From contig CALOFP010000003.1 in NCBI GenBank assembly GCA_942492635.1, positions 186,001 through 250,000 of the forward strand: a DNA stretch of 64,000 bases. The letters run 5' to 3'. The position numbers and the translations under genes are program-made. This document shows, piece by piece, positions 1 through 7,473 of this stretch. This stretch comes from CALOFP01 sp942492635 (lineage in GTDB: Bacteria > UBP6 > UBA1177 > CALOFP01). A model generated the notes under the pieces. It saw nothing but the letters and a program-made list of their open reading frames with translations, was not told the DNA's origin and did no database searches. Each line of letters starts with the position of its first letter. The first letter of the stretch is position 1.

Positions 1-61
1 GCCGCCTTTCATTCTAACTGTGCTTGTAAGTACTCCAAAGGGGATGATTTTTGATGGCAGA

Positions 62-715
62 TTAAAATTTTACACCGAAAAGAAGGAGAATGTTCAGATA
101 TAGTTTTGTGTCAAGTGAATCATAGTCTTCAGACCATTCTCTGTTGTGGGCTGATGATGCGGATCTCCAGGCAGATCCGAGAAATCTTGTCTGAAATGAC
201 AGGTTGTATGCGAGTTCCGGTTTTTCCCAGTAAAAATCAACTCCTGTTTTTAGTCCAAGAAGAATCTCTCCCACTCCGTCATAATGGCCGTCTCCCGATT
301 CGATGCTGGAGCTGTGAAGGGCTAGATCCAATCCCGCCGGAACGGCCATATAGAATCCCTCTCCTCCGTTTGTCCGGTTATCAAACACGTTGAAGGAAAC
401 TCCCGGGACAAGGTCCAATTTGAACATATGTCCATCTCCGATAACCATCAGGGCTATGTCCGCTTCCAGTTCATAAAATTCAAATGCGGTGAGTTTTAAA
501 GAAAGTTGCGGTGCCGGTATAAAGTTTCCTGTGAAGAATACTGTCTGAGTGTTCGATTCCCTGTCGGGATTGTTTTTTACCTGCGCCAGATTAAACATCT
601 GTGTTTGGCCAAGTAAAATAGAGAATTTATAACTGTCTTTTTCGACTGAATAAAGTCTGCCGGTAATTAGAAATGTCGCTACTGTTAAAAATAATATTTT
701 GAAATGATAGTGCAC
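62..715 (-). CDS. Putative outer-membrane beta-barrel protein, 217 aa
   Basis: The product begins with a hydrophobic signal segment (residues about 5-22) and then alternates polar and aromatic stretches. It ends in a run of alternating hydrophobic residues with a terminal Phe (..LLLFGVKF), the usual C-terminal signature of an outer-membrane barrel. I do not recognise a named family. The start codon is GTG at 713-715, chosen because GGAG sits about six bases upstream; no ATG lies nearby. No catalytic motif is visible. It points the same way as the two large lipoproteins to its right but is separated from them by about 470 bp and a terminator, so it is probably a separate transcription unit. 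Barrel assignment is inference from sequence style only. Confidence 0.6.
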   Translation of the reverse strand: MHYHFKILFLTVATFLITGRLYSVEKDSYKFSILLGQTQMFNLAQVKNNPDRESNTQTVFFTGNFIPAPQLSLKLTAFEFYELEADIALMVIGDGHMFKLDLVPGVSFNVFDNRTNGGEGFYMAVPAGLDLALHSSSIESGDGHYDGVGEILLGLKTGVDFYWEKPELAYNLSFQTRFLGSAWRSASSAHNREWSEDYDSLDTKLYLNILLLFGVKF

Positions 716-822
716 AACTGCTCCTCTGAAGATTGAAAATAATACTCATTTGTTTTATTCTTTGTGCTGATGAAAGTCAAGTTATATATAATTAAAAATG
801 GTGTGGGTGGCACTTTGTGTAA

Positions 823-1197
823 TTTTTCCATTTTAGAAAATGGCCTGGAGAATTTCTAAATTCTTCAAAAAAGTTATTCCGGTCAATCCAGCGACTTCGG
901 AGTCTGGGAAAAAGTGTTTGCAGTAAGAATGGCGACCAATACAGGCTTGAAAAAAATAATGCTGAGGAGATATGGCCTGGATTCGGAAAAATATATTATG
1001 CAGGTTGGGAACGTCTGCAGGCGTGTCTCCGATATTTTTATGCGACTTACACTAACGGCTGGAGTTCCACTGATTGTTTTTATTTTGTTCTGGACAAAAT
1101 GTACAATGCTGATTTGAAAAAGAGGGATAAAAGATTACTAAAAACCTCCCCTCTTTACGGAGGGGAGGCCGCGGGTCAGTGGTTAATCGCATGTTGA
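823..1197 (+). pseudogene. Stop-free frame of 124 codons without a start; possible gene remnant
   Basis: The stretch 716-1182 holds no convincing intact gene. One plus-strand frame is open from just after a TAA at 820-822 to a TGA at 1195-1197. It has no ATG, GTG or TTG until an ATG at 1099. The conceptual product has a protein-like composition, including short segments IWPGFGKIYYAGWERL and NGWSSTDCFYFVLDKM. This could be the decayed 3' part of a gene that lost its 5' end, or chance. The minus-strand terminator at 1141-1168 lies inside it. A short GTG-start frame at 914-1117 in another register has no ribosome-binding site and looks spurious. Confidence 0.25.
1141..1168 (-). terminator. Rho-independent terminator
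   Basis: A perfect 9-bp stem (1145-1153 with 1160-1168) and 6-nt loop is followed, on the minus strand, by TTTTT. It lies 15 bp beyond the stop of the minus-strand lipoprotein at 1183 and should end that transcript. Confidence 0.85.
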
Positions 1198-3618
1198 AAG
1201 ATCGTATCCGCTGCAGTCCAGTTTACAATTGGCCGTTCCGGTTGTTCCTCCCAGCTCGGAGCAGTTCTTTGTGTTTCTGTCGCAGTTTTCGGTTCCCTCT
1301 GTTACGCCATCTCCGCAGACCGGATTGTCTGTTGATGTGTAGAACTCTATTTCAAGATCGTACGGTGTTACGTCGGGATATCCGTAGATGGATACGTAGT
1401 ATATTCCGGGTGAGCTGAAGTCGCAGATTTCGTTGGATACATACCTCCATGGTCTGCAATCCCAGTTGTCCATCGTGGGCGGTGCGCCCTTTCTGACATA
1501 GAGGTCCGCATCCGGTGAAGGTCCCCAGATCTGTGCACGGAATCCGCCCGATTCAGCATTGAAGCTGCCGTAGTGGTTCCAGGTTTGCTTCTTCACGCTT
1601 CCGGATTCTTTTATCAGTACGTGTTTCAGATCTTCCATCGTACATTCGCTTACGTCGTAGCCGCTGCAGTTGGGCAGACATACGGCAGTTCCTCCGGTGT
1701 AGAGTCCTCCGAACCTGCTGTCCGTACAGCTGAGGGTGCTCTTGTCGCAGGCTTCACCGCCTTCAAGTATTCCGTCTCCGCAGGTTGTTCTTCCCTCACC
1801 TGTGTAGAAGTCGATCGTGATTTTATAGGGTGTTTCATCGGGGTAACCTATAACTTTCACGTAGTAGACTCCCGGGCTTGAGAACGAACATGTCTCCTTC
1901 GAATGCCACTTCCAGGGCCTGCAATCCCAGCTCGACAGTGTCGGAGGACTTCCCTTCTTGACGTATAGATCGGCATCCGGAGACGGGCCGTCGATCGTTG
2001 CCGTGAAGGTTCCGTAGTCGGAGTAGAATTTTCCGTAATCTATCCACTGATTCTTCTTGACAACGTGGTCGTAGGTTACGATTTTGTGTTCGTAATCGCC
2101 TGCAGAAGGTGTGCCGTAGTAATTGATGTTGAGATCGTATGTCGTACGCGGGTATGCAAGTACGGCAACGTAGTAGGTTCCGGGGCCGCTCATGCTGCAC
2201 ACCTCGTCGGAGTTGTATCTCCACGGTCTGCAGTCCCAGCTGTTTTCTGTCGGCGGCGCTCCCTTTCGAACGTAAAGGTCCGCATCCGGAGGTCCCGTCA
2301 TCGTTGCCGTGAAATTGCCCCATTCGTTCTCGAATGCTCCGTAATCACGCCACTCTCCGGGTTCAAGTGTGTGGTGGTAGTTCTTGTTTATCTCCTCTAC
2401 ATCGGAAGGCATGTTTGTGGATTTCCCCAGAAGCGTCTTTACGTTGCTCCAGCGGATATCGGCGATGATGGTACTGTCCTTCCTGTAGGGTACCCAGATG
2501 AAATCAGGATGGTTCCTCTTTGATGTGCCAACCCATTCACCACCGATAATGTTACCTGCTCCGTCAAGCTCGAGAACGTAGTAGTAGGTGACCTTCAGCG
2601 TGTAGTTTGAGATGGTGGGAAGAAGCGGTCCGTCACGGTAGTAGGGTGATCCCTGAATGATGTATACAGCCGTTTTCAGGTACTTGAACGCCTTTGCGTT
2701 GACATTAAATACGTAGGTGCTTCCCGATGCACCGATTTTCGCATTTGCTTCGGATGCCGTGAGTGTCTGCTCCGATTCAACCACGAACTTTCTTATGGGG
2801 TAGCTCCAAACCTGGTAGTCGAAGCTTTTGTCCATAACGAACGCACGTTTCTGGAGCCCCAGAAGGTTTGCCAGCACGACGTGGAATGAACCGGGATTTG
2901 AATCGCGGCATCGGGATTTTGTAGGTCTGCCATAGGATCCGTAGCTTACCGACTCGTCGTAGCAGCGAAGCGCAAGTGTTTTGGCATTGAGTCCGTAGTG
3001 GTAGCTGAATGTGGTCAGGGCCTTTATGTCCTGGACCTTGAAGTTTACTCCGTTGTAGGTTACCGGATAGCGGGGTTCGTGTTCCAGAATGGACGCATTT
3101 GCCCTTGCATGACAGATTCCGTGCCATGTCGGAACACAGTAACCTGTCGAATCGCCTATCCTTTTGGCACAGGTCATGGATGTGTAGCGATCGCAGTCGC
3201 TTTCGTACCTGCACGGTCTTGATTCGTATTGGGACTGATCGATACCGAGTGTTGCCGATACCTTGTCCTCGATGTTTGAAACTCCGAATGCCTGGCCGTA
3301 TTTCTTTGCGGCCGACGTGGTCGATGAGCCGTCCCATCTGAAGTTGATGCTGTCCTTATAGGCCGGCCACCAGTAACCGGGCCACGGAGTTTTGTTTGCA
3401 ACTCCCTGTTTCGGTAGTGACGAGTATTTGAAGATGAGGTTGTCGTCCAGAATGCTGTCGAGCAGGTTCGGGTCGTCTGATGAACTCCACGGTTCCCTGT
3501 ATTCGACTTCGACTCCCTCTTCAACCTCAAAATCCTCAAACGATGGTTCTTCCTCAATGCCGCCGCACGAAAAAATCAGGGAGAAGAGCAGCGCAAGAGA
3601 AAATAATAACCGTTTCAT
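1183..3618 (-). CDS. Lipoprotein with elicitor-type transglutaminase-like core, 3 PPC and 2 Cys-rich repeats
   Basis: About 811 aa. The start is set at the ATG at 3618 because GGGAGG lies just upstream; the longer frame would need a TTG. The signal peptide ends in a lipobox (SLIFSC), so the protein is probably anchored by a lipidated Cys. The N-terminal half (about 60-400) resembles the GP42/Pep-13 elicitor transglutaminase family (PF16683): WHGICHARANAS with candidate nucleophile Cys169, PGSFHVVLANLLG with His246, FVMD with Asp263, then ELDGAGNIIGGEW and HPDFIWVP. Three PPC-like beta domains follow, each carrying D-A-D-L-Y-V-(R/K)-K-G and WDCRPW. Two Cys-rich units (CGDG..EG.E.CD..) sit at about 655-700 and the C-terminus. 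It is paralogous to its upstream neighbour. Cross-linking or peptidase activity is inferred, not shown; the family match is by eye. Confidence 0.7.
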   Translation of the reverse strand: MKRLLFSLALLFSLIFSCGGIEEEPSFEDFEVEEGVEVEYREPWSSSDDPNLLDSILDDNLIFKYSSLPKQGVANKTPWPGYWWPAYKDSINFRWDGSSTTSAAKKYGQAFGVSNIEDKVSATLGIDQSQYESRPCRYESDCDRYTSMTCAKRIGDSTGYCVPTWHGICHARANASILEHEPRYPVTYNGVNFKVQDIKALTTFSYHYGLNAKTLALRCYDESVSYGSYGRPTKSRCRDSNPGSFHVVLANLLGLQKRAFVMDKSFDYQVWSYPIRKFVVESEQTLTASEANAKIGASGSTYVFNVNAKAFKYLKTAVYIIQGSPYYRDGPLLPTISNYTLKVTYYYVLELDGAGNIIGGEWVGTSKRNHPDFIWVPYRKDSTIIADIRWSNVKTLLGKSTNMPSDVEEINKNYHHTLEPGEWRDYGAFENEWGNFTATMTGPPDADLYVRKGAPPTENSWDCRPWRYNSDEVCSMSGPGTYYVAVLAYPRTTYDLNINYYGTPSAGDYEHKIVTYDHVVKKNQWIDYGKFYSDYGTFTATIDGPSPDADLYVKKGSPPTLSSWDCRPWKWHSKETCSFSSPGVYYVKVIGYPDETPYKITIDFYTGEGRTTCGDGILEGGEACDKSTLSCTDSRFGGLYTGGTAVCLPNCSGYDVSECTMEDLKHVLIKESGSVKKQTWNHYGSFNAESGGFRAQIWGPSPDADLYVRKGAPPTMDNWDCRPWRYVSNEICDFSSPGIYYVSIYGYPDVTPYDLEIEFYTSTDNPVCGDGVTEGTENCDRNTKNCSELGGTTGTANCKLDCSGYDLSTCD

Positions 3619-3649
3619 AATAAAGCCTCCCTTCAATTTTGATACAAAT

Positions 3650-3679
3650 TCATGGTGATCGTGTTTTTCTTTTTGCCAT
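3650..3679 (-). other. Possible leader ORF, 9 codons, upstream of the lipoprotein
   Basis: A tiny frame (ATG at 3679, product MAKRKTRSP, TGA at 3650-3652) has a strong GGGGAGG ribosome-binding site five bases upstream. It ends about 30 bp before the lipoprotein start. It could be a translated leader or a chance SD-ATG pair. The rest of 3680-4007 (about 330 bp) shows no other gene. Confidence 0.25.
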
Positions 3680-3973
3680 ATTGTCCTCCCCTTATTGACG
3701 TTAACTTGCTATAAAAACAACGAAAATCAGGTTGCATCCACCAAGGCGCGATGCTTGATTACAAAAATACAAAATGTTTCACTTGTACAATGATAGCTCC
3801 AAAATCCCCGCCGGTCAAATGGTTTGTTGATATATCGAATTTGTTTAGGGATATCCGAAATTTAGATATTAAGATGTTTTCCGATGATCTGTTCCTTAGG
3901 TGCTGCTCTTGTTTTAATGGCTTGAATTTGTTGGTTTAATTGTGTTTCGAGGTGTCGACAGGGGCGAAAATTA

Positions 3974-3993
3974 AATTGGATTGGAAACCAATT
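3974..3993 (-). terminator. Possible weak terminator
   Basis: AATTGG (3974-3979) and CCAATT (3988-3993) can pair around an 8-nt loop. On the minus strand the structure is followed by TAATTTT. It lies just beyond the stop of the 4008-7250 lipoprotein. The stem is short and AT-rich, so support is limited. Confidence 0.35.
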
Positions 3994-4007
3994 GGTAGTA
4001 GTTGAAG

Positions 4008-7000
4008 TTACCTTGAACAGGGTATCCGGTTGTAATCGGAGCAGTCGAATTTGCACTCACCGTAGTACTCGGAACCGTCTACGCCGCACTCAAGGCTGTC
4101 TCTATCGCAAATTTCGTCACCCTCGATTACACCGTCTCCGCAGACCGAATTTTCCTGAAGAGTGTAGAATTCGATTTCAAGTGAGTAGGGCACTGCGTCG
4201 TTGTAACCCAGTACCGAAACATAGTATTCACCGGGTGCATTGAAAATACATGTCTCATTGGAGTGGTATTTCCATGGCCTGCATGCCCAGTTATCGAGAT
4301 CTGGTTGGGATCCGACATTGACATAGATGTCGGCGTCAAGACCGTCGGGACCGGTTATGGCAGCCCGGAATGAGCCGTAATCACTGCTGAAGCCGCCGTA
4401 GTGATGCCACTCGTTGTGAACGGTCCGGTCCTCGGAAATGAGTACGTGCTTGTAGTTGTCGTTTACACAGCTTCTGGTGTCGTATCCCTTGCAGTCCAGC
4501 TTGCATTCCGCCTCGCCGGAGGAGAATCCGCCCGGATCGGTAATGTCGGTACACTGGATGGTGCTTCGGTCGCAGATTTCACCGCCTTCCACAATGCCGT
4601 TTCCGCAGACCGGCTTGTCGGCTCCTGTGTAGAAATTGATGTCCATAGTGTAATCCACAGGTTCTCCGTATCCGAGAACCGAAACGTAGTAGATACCCGG
4701 TTCATTGAAGCTGCAACTCTCGTTGGAGTGATATTTCCACGGTCGGCAGATCCAGTTTTCAAGATCCGGTGGAGCTCCGCGGTTGACGTATATGTCCACG
4801 TCGATACCGGATTCTGCCGATATTGCTGCAGTGAACACTCCGGTGTCGGCCTGGAAAGCCCCGTAGTGGTGCCATTCGCTGCCGATTGTTTTTTCATCGT
4901 GAATGACGATCTCCTTAACCTCGCCGGAAAGACAGTTGATTGTGTCGTATCCGGAGCAGTCGAGAAGACAGTCGGCTTCGCCTGAAGTGTAGTCCGAACC
5001 CTCTATCGAGCTGCAGGAAATCGAACTCCTGTCGCATACTTCGCCAAGTTCCCTGATACTGTTTCCGCAGACAGGATTTCCCTTTTCGGTTTCGAACTTT
5101 ATTTCAAGTGAGTAATCCGTTTTATCAGGAAATCCCAGAAGAGATACGTAGTAGATGCCCGGTTCGTCAAAGCTGCAGGTTTCGTTCGAATCGAATTTCC
5201 AGGGCCTGCAGTCCCACTCGTAAAGTGTCGGAGGTGAACCCTTTTTTACGTATAGATCGGCATCCCTTCCACCTGTCATGACGGCGGAAAATATGCCGCT
5301 GTCGCTTTTGAATGCTCCGTATTTGTGCCACTGACCGGAAGTTATTGAATTTGTATCTGAAATTGTCACCGCCTCTGTCTCGCCAAGTGTCGTGAGATAG
5401 TCGAAACGTATTTCGTAATCCTGAGTTTCAGCATATCCGTATACGCCCACATGATATGTTCCCGGACCTTCAACTATGCAGCTCTCATCGCAAGTGACTT
5501 TGGTGGAGCTGCAGTCGAAGTTTGCAAAATCTGGTTCTCCGTCCCGAAGAACGTAAAGATCTGCATCCCCCTCCGATTTTGAAACCATCGTAGCCCTGAA
5601 GTTTCCATGTGTTACGGTAAAAGGACCGTAGTACTTCCATACTCCGGCGCCGAGAGTATCCTCTCTTTCGTCGGCAACCTTCTTTGTTCCCTCCGGAAGT
5701 TCCGTCGATTTTTTAAGAAGCTGTTCGACATTGCTCCATGTGATTCCGGCAAGTTCGGATTCCTCCTTGTGGTATGGAAGCCAGAGGAAATCGGGATGGT
5801 TGGTTATGGATGTGTCTATCCATTCTCCGCCGATTATCTCACCGTTTTCGTCCAGCTCTAGAATGTAGCTGTAGATTTTGGACTCAAGGTAATCTTCGCT
5901 GTTGGAGAGAGCTTCAAGATTACCGTCGGCGTCGTAAGCGGATGTTGTCATGTGGTAAAGTTTCAGGCGGACCTTCTTGAGAGTTTTTGCCTGTTCGTTG
6001 AAAGCGTATGCTCCCTCCTCGATCCCCTCGTGAATTATTGTGAGGGTATAGGGAGTGCTTTCAGGATAACCTGTTACCGAAACGTAGTAGGTTCCGGGCT
6101 CCTCCATGAGGCATGTTTCGTTTGTACCCGACTTCCATGGTCTGCAATCCCATTCATCCTCCGTCGGAGGAGCGTCTTTCCTGACATAGAGATCGGCATC
6201 GGGAGATGGGCCCTCCATCTTGACGAGCAGCTTCTCATCTGCTCCTATTGTGTAGCTGCTGTGAGTGTTCCATGTGCCTCCCGCAACGCTGTTGTTCTCA
6301 AGAATTGTTTCGGAGAGAACTACAGGTCGGCCCTTGATGCGACCCTCCGGATCAATGAGAAGGTGTGCATCTTCAGGCGAAATATCCTCTGTTTCAAGAA
6401 TCCTGTAGGATCGGAGGGGATAACTCCAAACCTCGTAATCGTAACTCAGGTCAGCGGCGATGGAACGGCCGTCCATACCTATGAGGTTTGATATTATTAT
6501 GTGAAATGTTCCGGGATTTGCATCCCTGCAGCGGATGTCATCTACCCTGCCGAAAGGATCGAACTCGATGGCATGGTACTCATCATAGCCGTCCCTGCAG
6601 CGAAGGGCGATTGTCTGAGCTTCGATTCCGGTGTGGTATGAGAATGATGTGAGTGCCTTGAGATCCTGCACTTTAAACTCCACACTGTTGTGAGTTACCG
6701 GTGTTATCGGTTCCTTCTCCATTATGGAGGCCATTGCCCAGGCGTGGCAGATTCCGTGCCATGTCTTAACGCAGAAACCGGATGTGTATCCGGGGCGGAT
6801 AGAGCATCGAGAATCGGGAATATCTTCGCAGTCGGAGCGGTGTTTACATGGATATGAGGCGTATTGGTCCTGATCGATCCCCAGCTCGCTTGAAACAAGG
6901 TCCTCAATGTTTTCTACCCCGAATGCTGTGCCGTATTTGGCGGAAGCTGGGCCGATGGACTCCTCTGAAAAATCCCATACGCGGTTGATGCTGTCCCTGG

Positions 7001-7250
7001 AGGCGGCCCACCAGTAACCTACCCAAGGCAGCTTTTTAACTTCCCCGCTGGTCGGTAATTCGGAGAACTTTCTTTCGAGTGTCTTCCCGATTATCGATTC
7101 GACAAGTGTCGGATCGTCAGCTTCGGACCATGGCTCTTTCAGTGCCGGTTCCGAGTTGTCTTTTTCCGTCGATTCGTTCTCAACATTTTTTTGACATGAT
7201 ATGGAAAAAAGGAGAATGAAAACGACAGAAATGAGGTGATACCACTTCAT
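4008..7250 (-). CDS. Lipoprotein with transglutaminase-like core split by a PPC domain; 5 PPC and 3 Cys-rich repeats in all
   Basis: About 1080 aa. Start chosen at the ATG at 7250, preceded by GGAGG, giving a clean signal peptide with lipobox LFSISC. The N-terminal region is homologous to the downstream paralog. It has WHGICHAWAMAS with candidate nucleophile Cys168, PGTFHIIISNLIG with His250, AAD with Asp267, then ELDENGEIIGGEW and HPDFLWLP, as in elicitor-type transglutaminases (PF16683). Unlike the paralog, a complete PPC domain (about residues 305-410, with DADLYVRKDAPPT and WDCRPW) is inserted between the triad segment and the IIGGEW segment. Four more PPC domains follow. The second lacks the WDCRPW signature; the last two read WICRPW and WACRPW. 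Three CGDG/CGNG Cys-rich units alternate with them. It is divergent from the peptide synthetase genes and has its own promoter. Enzymatic activity is inferred. Confidence 0.7.
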   Translation of the reverse strand: MKWYHLISVVFILLFSISCQKNVENESTEKDNSEPALKEPWSEADDPTLVESIIGKTLERKFSELPTSGEVKKLPWVGYWWAASRDSINRVWDFSEESIGPASAKYGTAFGVENIEDLVSSELGIDQDQYASYPCKHRSDCEDIPDSRCSIRPGYTSGFCVKTWHGICHAWAMASIMEKEPITPVTHNSVEFKVQDLKALTSFSYHTGIEAQTIALRCRDGYDEYHAIEFDPFGRVDDIRCRDANPGTFHIIISNLIGMDGRSIAADLSYDYEVWSYPLRSYRILETEDISPEDAHLLIDPEGRIKGRPVVLSETILENNSVAGGTWNTHSSYTIGADEKLLVKMEGPSPDADLYVRKDAPPTEDEWDCRPWKSGTNETCLMEEPGTYYVSVTGYPESTPYTLTIIHEGIEEGAYAFNEQAKTLKKVRLKLYHMTTSAYDADGNLEALSNSEDYLESKIYSYILELDENGEIIGGEWIDTSITNHPDFLWLPYHKEESELAGITWSNVEQLLKKSTELPEGTKKVADEREDTLGAGVWKYYGPFTVTHGNFRATMVSKSEGDADLYVLRDGEPDFANFDCSSTKVTCDESCIVEGPGTYHVGVYGYAETQDYEIRFDYLTTLGETEAVTISDTNSITSGQWHKYGAFKSDSGIFSAVMTGGRDADLYVKKGSPPTLYEWDCRPWKFDSNETCSFDEPGIYYVSLLGFPDKTDYSLEIKFETEKGNPVCGNSIRELGEVCDRSSISCSSIEGSDYTSGEADCLLDCSGYDTINCLSGEVKEIVIHDEKTIGSEWHHYGAFQADTGVFTAAISAESGIDVDIYVNRGAPPDLENWICRPWKYHSNESCSFNEPGIYYVSVLGYGEPVDYTMDINFYTGADKPVCGNGIVEGGEICDRSTIQCTDITDPGGFSSGEAECKLDCKGYDTRSCVNDNYKHVLISEDRTVHNEWHHYGGFSSDYGSFRAAITGPDGLDADIYVNVGSQPDLDNWACRPWKYHSNETCIFNAPGEYYVSVLGYNDAVPYSLEIEFYTLQENSVCGDGVIEGDEICDRDSLECGVDGSEYYGECKFDCSDYNRIPCSR

Positions 7251-7307
7251 TGTTTCCTCCATGTGAGAAAAATGAGCAAAGATCAAAATATGATATGACA
7301 TGTATAC

Positions 7308-7336
7308 ATTGTAAACCTCATTGAAGGAAAAATCAA
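7308..7336 (-). promoter_or_regulatory. Sigma70-type promoter for the 4008-7250 lipoprotein
   Basis: On the minus strand TTGATT (7331-7336), a 17-bp spacer and TACAAT (7308-7313). A perfect palindrome ATGTATACAT (7299-7308) overlaps the -10 edge and could be an operator. The untranslated leader would be about 50 nt. Confidence 0.6.
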
Positions 7337-7382
7337 TGAATTTGAGATGTGGTAAGCAATACGAATTGTATTTTGAAAAGCG

Positions 7383-7412
7383 TTGACATGAGCCTCCATG
7401 AGAGGCTAAAAT
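7383..7412 (+). promoter_or_regulatory. Sigma70-type promoter of the NRPS operon with an inverted repeat in the spacer
   Basis: TTGACA (7383-7388), an 18-bp spacer and TAAAAT (7407-7412). The inverted repeat AGCCTC-N5-GAGGCT (7391-7407) lies between the two elements, the classic position for a repressor operator. No regulator gene lies beside it. Confidence 0.6.
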
Positions 7413-7436
7413 TGTCTGCGATAAACGATTTCAGCA

Positions 7437-7461
7437 GGGAATGGTAAAAAGCCGGATTCCC
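7437..7461 (+). promoter_or_regulatory. Leader hairpin next to the first NRPS ribosome-binding site
   Basis: GGGAAT (7437-7442) pairs with ATTCCC (7456-7461), ending one base before the GGAGAG ribosome-binding site (7462-7467) of the first synthetase gene. It could influence initiation; this is inferred from position only. Confidence 0.3.
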
Positions 7462-7473
7462 GGAGAGGTGACA

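Noticed and set aside
914..1117. 67-codon plus-strand frame in the 716-1182 gap
   Set aside because: GTG start without ribosome-binding site; another frame through the same region is longer and more protein-like.
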